This document shows positions 18,660 through 30,600 of a stretch of 64,000 nucleotides of DNA, piece by piece. Position 1 is the stretch's first letter. The number at the start of each line of letters is the position of its first letter. The notes under the pieces were generated by a model. The model was given only the letters and a program-made list of their open reading frames with translations, had not been told where the DNA came from and searched no databases. The DNA comes from a virus, in the IMG/VR virus record IMGVR_UViG_3300021084_000006, positions 1-64,000 of that record. The stretch is one strand, 5' to 3'. Made by a program: the position numbers and the translations under genes.

Positions 18660-21600
18660 ATGGAGAACAATTTAGAAAGTAAAGGTTTAGATCAGGCTAT
18701 CAAAGCTAGTGAGGAAACAGGACCTCAGTTTGCTATTAATAAGGATATAGACTTTGTATCAGTTGATCAAGCGTATGAAGACCCAGAATATGATGCATAT
18801 ATTGATATGGCAGATACTGCTGCTATACAAAGGTTAGATCAGCAAAAAGATTTTATAGAAAAGTATGGTTCCGGTGTATATCAGAATATGGCTTTACCTA
18901 CACCATCTATGGCAAATGATACATATGATCCACAGATGCAAAGAAAGGCAAAAGTGCCTGGTGATACTATATCAAGAGATAACTCCGTAGAACAAACTAT
19001 TGATGAAGTTTTATATAATCAAGGAGTAAAATTAAATCAAAAACAAAAAGAAGGGAATTTAATTGCGTCTCCTCTTTACAGTGATAAAAGAGCAAATAGT
19101 TTTGACCGTTATTATCATCATCCAAAATTTGCTACATTAGGTTATAGTCCTTATGCAAATAATTCAGAATATTATAATGCAAATAGTACAGCTTGGGATG
19201 ATCTGTCTAGAACATGGACATCTGTAAAAGGATTATTTGGCATTGGTTTTACTTCTAGTTATGTAAGTGTTGGAGATGGTATGGATGGCAAATATGGAAA
19301 ATATGATTCAGGTAGTGCTGGTTCATATGAAGATTTTGTTGACATTGGTATGTCTGATAGAGGTGGAGCAACTCAATTTTTTAATAATTTACTAGTTAAT
19401 TCAGGTTATACTTTTGGTATAATAGGATCAATAGCATTAGAAGAACTTGCATTAGTAGGTTTAGAGGCAGCAACTTTTGGTGGTGCAACACCTTTGGTAG
19501 CTGCTAGAACAGCAACGAATGCTGCAAAATTAGCTAAAGCAGGTAAAAGAGTGGTAAACTCTTTTGGAGTAGGTAGAATGGCTACAGCAACAATGGATAT
19601 GTTAAAAGCCTTAAGGAATGCTGATATTGCTAAAGACTTTTATAGTGTAGGTAAATTTGTTGGAAAAGGAATAGCACCAGAAACTTATGCTGCAATTAAG
19701 GGTATAAGGACTGCAAAAAATACTGCAGGTAATCTTACCAACATGCGTAAAGCAGCAACAACCTTTGGAGGATTTTATAGAGATGTAAGATCTTTTAACT
19801 TGGCTATGGCAGAAAGCAAGCTTGAAGGTGGTATGCTTTATAATGAAAGGATGGATGAAGGCATGAGAGAAATGCAAGCAACCAACTTTGGTGGTCCAGT
19901 TACTGATTCACAAATGGCTAGGATACAGGAAAATGCTGCTAAAGCAGGTTTTGCATCTACTATGCAAAATTTACCTTTAATATTTGCCACTAATCAACTA
20001 GTTCTAGGTAATGCATTTGGTGGTTTTAATAAGTCATTTGCAAGAATGGCTAATCAAAACATAAAAGGTGGAGCTAGAAGAATTATTAAAACTTCAAAAA
20101 GTGTACTTAAAGATGGCACAAAAGCCTTAGATGTATTTGCTGATGCAGGTGCAGGATTAAAAGGTGTTGTTAAATCTATTGCTAACGCTGGTGTAAAGGG
20201 GAATCTTAGAACTGCAGCTGGTGCTAGTCTAAGATATTTTGCTGCTAATTTTGGTGAAGGTATTCAAGAATTAGGTCAAGAAGCAATTGCTACAGGAACA
20301 GGAGAATATTATAAAACATTATTAAAAGATCCGGGAGCAGGTGGATTAGAATTATATAATACAAGTTTAGCATCAGGAATTGGATCTCAATTTTCTGAGC
20401 AAGGGTTTGAAACCTTTATGTCTGGGTTCTTGATGGGTGGTGTTGTAGCAGGCCCACAAAAATTATTTTTTCAAGGAGTGCCTGCTATTTACAAAAGAAT
20501 TTCAGATCCTAAAGCATTTGCGGAGTACAAAGCAAATAAAGAAAAAGCTATTTCTTCATTGGTAGATACTTATAATGATACCTGGAACAAAATGGCAGAA
20601 GATCCAAATGCTGTTTTTGATCAAAAGAAGTTTAAATTTTTAGTTCAAAAGCAAGCTGCTGAAGGAATGTTAGAATCTGCATTTGAAAGTGATCAGTTTG
20701 GTTTTATAGATAGTAAAGATATTGCAAAGTTTAATCAAATTTATGATGTAATATCTAATGGTGGTGCAAGATTTTTTGAACAACAATTAAATGATTATGC
20801 AAACCTGGATGACGCTAGTTTAGCACAGGCATTTCCTACAGATAAACAACAAATAAAATCAGGTAAACTTAGAAAAAGATTTACTGACATGATTGATTCA
20901 ATTGGAGTCATGGAAGAAAACTTTAATAAGTTAAGTGATAAATATGAAAATCCTTTTGATGAAAGTAGATTTGAAAAAGGTACAAGAGAATTTCAAGAAG
21001 AAGCAATAAAAAGAATATCATTTGATCATGCACGTTATTTATACATGTTTACTAATGATGGATTTAATAGAGCTTTAGAAAGAGCAGATAGTATATTTCA
21101 GTCATTAGAATCAGATCCATTGTTTAAAGACATGGAGGCAAAAGATATTACTGTATTATTAGACAATGATTCAATTAATAATGAATTAAAACTTTTACTT
21201 CAAGAAGAGTTAATTTTAAAAGATGATAAAACTCAAAAAGGTAAAGTAAAAGAAATTAGAGAAAGAGCAAAAAGGTTAGGAGCTTTACAAGCAATCTTAA
21301 GTGACAAAAAAAATCTAAAAAAAGATGGATCATTTGATCAAAGAAAAATACTTAAACTTAAAACTGAATTTCACAACTATGTAAGATTCATGGCTAAAAA
21401 GTCAGGATCATTTGTGAATGAAGAGGTTGTAATGGACGCTCTTAAAAAAATTGTAGATCATAAAGCCCTTAAAGGTAGAGCAAGGGTATACTACAAGTCT
21501 ATTGAATACTTAAACAATCCTGAAAGATTTACAGAGATATATGAAAGAACAAATGAATTCTTAAAGAGTGCATTTAAAGATGTTCAAAGAAACTATAAAG

Positions 21601-24600
21601 AAGCAGTTGAAAAGTATATTGAAACAAAAGAACAAGTTCAACTTCTTAATGAAATAGCTAAACTTACTGATCACAAGGGTAACATGGTTATACCAGACCC
21701 TAATGAAGTTAAAAAATTCTCTATAACTAATAACCCATATGATCTTAAGACGTTCTATACAGAAGCAGGTACAGTTACAAAAAGGTTTAATGCAACTACA
21801 GTAACACAAATCAATGAAATACTGGGTGCCTATGCAAAAATAACTGAGCAGGATACAGTAGATCAAAAGACAGAAGAAGCACAAGCTGAAGAAACAAGGG
21901 CTGATGTTGAAGAGATACTCAGTGAAAATGGAGTAGAGATAGAACTACCTACTGGTGAATCCAAAGTATATACAGAAATACTAAGAAAAGGTTATAACAA
22001 ATATCTTGCTGATCAAGCAAACTTAAATAAAAATGCAGTAGACTTTAATGCTTGGATTAATACAGAAAATGGTAAAGCCTATAGACAATCATTTGCAGCA
22101 ATTAAAAAGATATGGATAGCAAATGATAAGTTAACAAACCCTAATAGATCTTTAACCCCAGAGCAGATTGAGAATGATGCAAACCTTATAAGTTGGTTAA
22201 CATCTCAAGAAGGAAAAACAAATGACTTGGTTGCTAAAATATTAGACAAGACTGGTTTAACCATCTCAGAAATAACAGGTATACAAGAACAAGCACCTAC
22301 AAAGAATAAACCATACAAGGGAAGAGCTAACACAGATGTTATTGAAAGCGGATCTTATGTAGCACTTGTACAAACTGAAACAGAAAACAAAAATGGTGAG
22401 AAAGAATTTCTTTATCAGTTGTTTGAAAATAGTACTGGTAGATTACTAGATGCTGAAATACTAAGTGCAAAAGGATTAGGTAATGTTAATGCTTTTTTAG
22501 TAAAGGGTCAAGCTATATCTGCTTATAAAAGACTAGAAAGTGATCAACCAAACTCAGCAGAGTTTCCATTTGATGGTGTTGAAGGTTTGTCATATGGTCA
22601 AAAGGTTTATAAAGATGGAATAGAATATACAATATTAAGTAATCCAAAAAAATTAGCTAATAAAGGAACACTTCTTTTAATACCATCTGATGCTCAATCA
22701 TTAACGTATGAGGAAAAGGTAGCACAAAAGGTATTTGTAAATGTAAAAAAAGGTGGGTTTAAAGATTTCTATACACTAGAAGAAATAGATTCAAAACGTT
22801 TACCTAATAGTGTTTCAAGATTAAACTTTAATGAACTTGTTACACCTTATGGTGCAAAGAATGAAGATGAAACTTCATGGAGTATAGCTAAGCAAAGATA
22901 TTTTGCTATAATTTCTGAATTATCTCAAGAAGACCTAAAAACTTTAGAACTTGTTGTTACACTAAATCCAGAGGCTGGTAAAAAAGGAGGGCAATATACT
23001 ATACCTGGTAAAGAAAGCAATGAATATATTACACGTACACAATCTAAATACCTTATTGGTATAAGAACAAACAGTGGTGTTGTACAAGATAAGATTGATG
23101 CATTGTTTGCTAAGAATGGTAGACTTGAAGGAGTAGATCCTTTTAAAAGTGATGCTAGAGTATTTGCTTTTTTACCTAATCAAAATTTTCAAATAGAGAT
23201 AGGTGGTAAAGTATTAACAGTTGATCAGCTTAACCCTAGTCAGTCAGCCAATATATTTGATGTATCTGATAATTTAAAAAATAAATTAACTGATGCACAA
23301 GTATTAGAAATAGTAAAGGAAAAATATGCAATAAATAATGCTCTCTTGGCAAAAATAGATGAGCAATTTGCAGAAAATTCAACAGATGGGAACACAGCAG
23401 TATTGTCTAAAGAACAATTACCTGAAGGATTTTCATTTAATTCTACACTTGGTAATGTTGTATATGATAAATCAGATAAAAAATTAACTGATTTAGAATA
23501 CAATGCAGCAGATGAAAATGGTAACTATTTGATTTATCAATTAGAAAAAAGTAAAACTGGAAGATCTAAAATAGTTATTACTAATCTAGAAGAAGATGCT
23601 AGAGAAGAACTAATTAATAAAGTAGAAACACAATTAGAAAAGCAAGGTTTACTAAGTGAGTTAAGCAAAGGAACAGATGCTTATAAAGCAGCTGTACTTT
23701 TACCTGATGGAACTTATAGACTTGTTCCTTTAAAGTCAGAGTCATTAGAAAATGAAGCAACTGATAAGCTGTTTGTTGATTTGATTACAAGAGCACAAAA
23801 AACACAAGAGGAAAATAAGAATGGAAAAGACCCTTCTTATAACAAAGAATGGAATGATAATCAAGGAGTGTGGATTAGTTCTTATCCAGGAATAACGGTA
23901 AAGCTTGAAGTAAATAAATATGGTAAAGTTCAATTGTCTATTGTTAAAGATGGTAAATGGACAAACTTAGAATTAACACGTGATGAGGTTAACGCAGCAG
24001 AAGATGTAGAAGTTAAGATCCAAAAATTAATTGATAGAGCTAATGAAACAACTGTTTTCAAAACAGCAGTTAGTAGTCCAGAGACAGGAAGTAAAATAGG
24101 TTTTACTTTATCTAGAAAAAACTTTAGAACATCTTATTCTAGAAGTGTAGGTGTTAATGAATTAATTGAGAAAACAACAACTCAAGCTAAAACTCAAGTT
24201 GTAGGTGTAAATACATTAGAAGTATTTGCTCCTTCAGGAACTACACAGAGTTCTTCTAATACAGAAACAACTACATCAGCTACGTTTACTCCAACCAGAG
24301 ATTATACAGATGCAGAGGGTAATCCAATACCTGCAGGCCCAGAGATGACAACTGCAAGTTCTAAAGAAAAAACTTTTACAGCAGAAGAATCTGAATATAG
24401 TATACTAGACTTAGAAGATAGTGAGTTTGATGCATATAAGGAAAATGACTTTAGAGATCTTCCTTCTTATATGATAGAGCATATTGTAAACAAAATCATA
24501 TCACCAGAGGGTGGAGTTGCGTTAAGAGAAAGAGAAAGACAAGTTTTTGAAAGTCCACGCAAGTCAGAAATAATGACTAGAATTGCTATACTAGGTGGTA

Positions 24601-27600
24601 CAGTTAAAGAAACAGAGATATCAGAAACACCTTTAAGTAAAATTGATAAAGAATTAACTGCTCTCAAAAAGAAATTACAAGAGGGTAAAAAAGGTGCAGC
24701 AAAAAGAAAAGCTTTAAAAGATAGTAAGGAATATCAAACATTACTAAAAAATAAAAAAGCAATAGAGTCTGCAGCTAATAAAGTAATGCCTGCATATACA
24801 GCGCAGGATTCAGAGAATGTAGATGTCTTTATGGCTTGGGCTGCAAACAACCTACCTGACTTCATTAGTATAGAGGACATAGGTGTATTAGGTAGCAACT
24901 TAAAAGCGGGTGGTGTAAGAGTTGGAGCTTTTGCTTTAAACTTACATGCATTAGCAGGAGGAATGAAAATTGGTGGAACAATATACACCGGTGCTAAATC
25001 TCCATTTAGATATCATGAAGCATTTCATGGTGTGTTTAGAATGTTGCTAAGTGATACAGAAATTAATAAGTACTTATCAATTGCAAGAAAAGAAGTAAGA
25101 AGCAAATTAAGAGCAGAAGGTAAAAACTTTTTACAAGAACTAGAAAGATTTAGAAATTCAGCAGACACATATACTAATATGAGTAAGGCTAGATTAGAAC
25201 AAGAATATTATGAAGAATATCTAGCAAATGAGTTTGAAGCATTTAAACAAAATCCAAAAAAGACTAAAACAGATTCCGGTGTCAAGTCTTTATTTACTAG
25301 GATTATGGAGTGGATTAAATCCGTATTTAATTCATACAATAAAAGTGAGTTGCTTACTTTATTTGAAAACATTGATGGTGGTAAATATCAGACAGCGTCA
25401 ATAGCTAACAATCAATTTATTAATACTCTTACTACAGGAGTTACAGTAGAAGCAAATGCATTAATACCTTATGATTCTATACAAGATGGAAAGAAGGTAG
25501 GTTTTTATTATTTAGATAGTGCTGTAGCTGATCCTATGATTAGAAGTATTGCTGCTATGTATTTACAAGCAGAACGTCAAGTTACAGAAACAGGTGTTAA
25601 AAGATCTGAAATATTTGATGCTGTCATAGATGATTTTTACAATCTATATGATCCAGAGAATGTAATAAACCTAGATAAAACAGATGCACAAAGAGAAGTA
25701 TTAGAAAATATAATTTTAGCATTAGATAATTATTTGGAGGTTATAAAACCACAAGTATATTCTGTATTAAATGTTATAGATAGTCAGATTACTGAAGAAG
25801 AATATAACACAGAGTACTTTGAAGACTCAGTAGGACTAAGAAGTATTGATCAGTGGAATACAGATGCATCATTAATTGGTGGATTAGAATCTACACCGAG
25901 ACATATACGTGCTTACTTGGCTACAACTACTAAAGAAGAAACAGATTTCTTTGGTAATAGAGAGTTAAAAGCTGGAGTACCTTTAATTATACCAGTAGAG
26001 TTTAATAAAGTATATAACGGTTTACTAAAAGCTGTTAAGAATATTGAAGATCCAAAAAAGATGTTGCGTACAATGTACTTCTTTGGACAAGATAATCTTG
26101 AAACAGGAGCAGTAGTGTCAAGATTATTGAATGATCTTGGTGTTAGTAAAGAAGCTTTGTTATCAAATAGCCCTTTACCTTTAGAATTAAAAAATCCTAG
26201 TTTGTTTCAAGCATTCACTAAAGCTTTTGAAAACTTTAGAGTAGAATATATATTTAGTCAAAGAGATTCAGCGGGTAATGTTATAATGTATTCTGCAGCT
26301 GAAAGAGATGATATAAATTCTCAAGTAGATGTTTGGTCACAAGCATGGAATGATGCAGAAAAGAAAATAAAAGTTGATTCTAGTAGAAAAGAAACTGTTG
26401 AAAAAACATTAGGTGCTTTTGGTAATTTATTATTGCCTTCATCAACACAGAAAACAGATAAGGAAATTAGTGAGTTGTCTCAAAAATACTCAGAGAAAAT
26501 ATTTGAACTTACAGGTATAAGACTAAGTAAGCAATACATTGCATTTAGTTTAACAGCAAACAGACCTCAAACCGAAGAGCAGGGAGCACTTCAGAGTGTG
26601 CATTCTAATGAAACACCTATTACTGAAGAGGCTATCCGTACAATGAATATATTGATTCAAAATGGTGAAGATATTTTTAATGAGGGTGAAGAAGGAATGT
26701 ATTCTAGATTAAGAACCCTAGCTATTAATAATGCACCTTTTGATGAAACAATTGGTTTATCTGTATTTAAAAATAGTGAGGGTAATTTAGTTTATGCTCA
26801 TCAAAAACCTACGTATCATTTAAAGCAAGTTGAAAAATTAAATACTGATGTTCAAGCTTTAGAAAAATTAAAACAAGAGAATCCTTATTTGAAAAATAAT
26901 TATCTTTTAAATAATGATGCGTTTATACAAATGTCTGCAGAGAACAGACAAAAAATATTAAGAATTGCTGGTACAGCTGTTGGTAATATAAATACTACTG
27001 AAGAAGAAATAAATGAAAGTATTTCTGGATTAAAGTCTAGATCCACTTATGGTAACTTCACACCACAAGAGTTTGCACTAAATTTACTGAACTCATATAC
27101 TTATGGTGTTAATACCAAATCTAATAAAGCTAATTTTGTAGAGTACTATGATACTAAGCTTGGTAAGAATGTTAAGGTTGCTTTAGCTCCTTCATTAATA
27201 AGGGTATTAGAATCTTCCAACACGGGGGATATGATGAACCTTCCTGTAATTAAAGCTGTTGAGTTTGTTAGTGGATCAACTGGTGCTGTAAAATTAACAG
27301 ATGAGGCTGTTGATACATATATAAGTTCAATTGAAACAGAGTATGACCGTATACTAAGAGAGTCAGCTCTAAGACGTGATAATCCTTTGCAAGTACAAAA
27401 GCTAGGTTATAATACTGAAGGAGGTAGAGCATACAAACTTCATAACTCTGCTTTATTTTTACCTCAAACAATAAGAATTGCACTAGAAGAAATAGCAACA
27501 CGTGATGATGCAAAAAGTTTGTCTGCTGCTTTATCTGAATTAGATATGACTATGGCTGATCTTAAGTCAAATGTAGTAGAAAGTTTAGAGCAACAATTTG

Positions 27601-30600
27601 AACTGTTTAAAGATGAGCTTAAAACATTAAACATAAATGAAGAAATAAGCAGTAAAGTTAGAGAAGGTTTGGTAAATAAAAATGTAAAAGCTACACCAGA
27701 TCTAATACAGTCAAATCAATTGCTAAATTTAAATTATGATCAAGAATATAATTTAAAACAAATCTTTTTTAATAACTGGATTAATACAAAATCAATCAAT
27801 GAGATATTATTAGGAGATCAAGCAGTTACTTTAAAGAATGGTGTAGATGCTATTAAAAGAGCAAAGGCACAGAATGCTTCAACAGTTAGTGCTTATAGTG
27901 CAATTACTGCTCCTGAATTAGGAATTAATCATCCTGTTGATAATATAAGTTTAGTTTCTTTAGAAGAACCAATTGGTGTATCATCTGTAACAGGTGACAA
28001 TATTGATATTGCTGATGCACAAATGTGGATGACTACAAAAGCATTTAGATATATGTTCTTTGGTTTTGGTAAATTAACACCAATGCAAGCCAAACTTATG
28101 GATAAAGTAGAGGCAGGAGAAACAATCTCATCTGAAGATATATTTGGTCAAGACGGTTATGTTAGTAATGGTGTAATGCTTAATTCTAAAAAACTTGTTT
28201 ATTTTGATGGTAGTACATTTATAAAGATGTCTGCTTTTATATTGACACCACAACTTACATCCAATAAAGTTGTAAATGCTAATGGTGAAGTTACATATAC
28301 TGCAAAAGAAAATAGAAAAGAATTACATGATCTAAGAGTAAAACTTGAAGGTATAGAAGCAATAAAAGACAAACAAACACTTGGTATTGCTGCGCCTTTG
28401 AGTGCTTTAAAAATGTTAAAGCAAAAAGTAAAAACATTAGAGGAAGTAAAAGCAGATGGTCAATTCAGTGAAAATGATTTTACATCATTATCAGCTAAAA
28501 ATATGGGTCTTCAATTAGAGGTACCTTCTAATAAACTTGAAACTGTTGAGCCTTCACAAATTAAAGCAATTATAACATCAGAACAAAAAGATGATGTATT
28601 TGTCAAAGAGCTTGGTTTAACTGTAGGTCAAATTAGAAAAGCGTACAATGAAGCAATTAGTGCTAGAGTTGAATTAAAGTTTAAGAATAAAAGAAATCTT
28701 ATTTTTACTTTTGACAGTGCTATGGAAGAGTTAAAAATCTCTATGGCTAAAGATAAGCTTACACCTAACTTAATGTCTTTTTTAAGATATGCAACAGAAG
28801 GTTTAAAGGCATCACAATCTAGCTCACAACTATTAGAGTTTTTCTCTACTGAAGAAGGAGAACAAAAATATGATTTGAATAACCCTATAACAATTAATAA
28901 GTTTGAGCAATTATTCTTAAGTTATTTAAGTAAAGGTGTTCTTGCTGAAAAACAACCGGGACATGCTTTAGCTTTGGTTTCTTCATACGGTATGAATATA
29001 TACAGAAGAGTTTATAGTGTAGATGAAAATGGTATTCCAGATAGATCAGAAGTTATTAGAGAAAAGTACTGGAACAAGATATCTAATAAACCAGAAGTTG
29101 TAGAATTTGACACACTTCTAGGCAGAAAGATTCCAAAAGAAGGTGTTGTAGTATTAGACCGTTTAAGATCTGGTGTTAAAGAATATGATAGCAAAGGTGT
29201 GTTTACAGGTCAAAGATATACTGAAATGCTAATGCCAGCACATTTTAAAAGCGTAATGGATTTAGTTGAGAATGGTAGCATGGCTAATATACCTGAAGTT
29301 ATATCTAAGATGTTTGCAATACGTATACCATCTCAAGATAATCATTCAACAATTAATATAAAGCATGTAGATTTCTTACCTGCCTTTTATGGTTCATCAG
29401 CAACATTTGCTCAAGAACTTGTTGAAATATCAGGAGCGGATTTTGATATTGATAAAGTATATGCTCAGATTAAAGAGTTTTATGTTAAAGATAAAAAGTT
29501 TATTGAATACGGTACTGCTAAAAATAACAATGATGCATATGATGACTATATTAATTACATAAATGAAAAGGTAAACAAACCAGGTACAATTTATTCTGAA
29601 GCTTATCAGTTATACAAAACAGATGAAGGATCAGCAAGAATACAAAACAGTGCAACAGAAGCTGAGGTTGGCGTTGCATCTGATGCGGGTGCTAGTGAGC
29701 AATCTATAAAAGCATTGCAAATGTTAGGATTACCTATTACTAAAGGACAATATGTAAACTATATAAAGAAAAATAAAACTGAACCTTATGAAGCACCATA
29801 TAACAATGAAGTATTAGATTATAAATATGCTTTAATGGGTAATACAGGTGTAACTGAATCAACTGAAGGTATACCAATATCTTATACAGCAGCAAACTTA
29901 GAGATTTTAGAATCTGAATTAGCAGCATTGGTACAACTTTCTGAAACCTTTGCACTACGTGATAGTGAAGACTCTGTGGATATTGATAATTTACTTGGTC
30001 AAATAAAAGCGTTTACAAGCAACAAAGGTGCTGCTATTGGTGCAATTGTATCTCCTAATGTTAACTTAAGTTTATTGACTGAGTATAAGATAAAACTAAA
30101 AGGTGATAACGGATTAAATTTTAATAATGTAACCTATGATAGTTTTGCAACATTAACTGAGAAACTTACCAAAACAAAAAATGGTCTTAGAAAGCAAGAT
30201 ATTATATCTTCTTTAATTACCATGGCTACAGATAATGCTAAAGAAAGATTAGTTGCAAAACTTGGTCTTAACAGAGCAGCATTATCATTGGTAGGTACAA
30301 TGACAGGTTTAGGTGTTCCAATTAGAACATCCTTACTCTTAGTCAACAATCCATTGATACGTGATATCTATAATGAAGCTTTAAATAAAAAAGATAAGTT
30401 AGATCCTGGAGTTAAGGCATTATCTAAAACTGCATTTGAAAATATTTTTAAAAGAATTGGGAATCTAAATGAAAAAGTAGTAGAGGTTGTAGTAACTGAT
30501 GAACTTTTATTAGAAGCTATTAATAGAACAGGTAAAGAAAGTATTGCTTCATTACAAGCAGATTTAGCTATACTAGATCAGTTTATATCTGCATTAAATA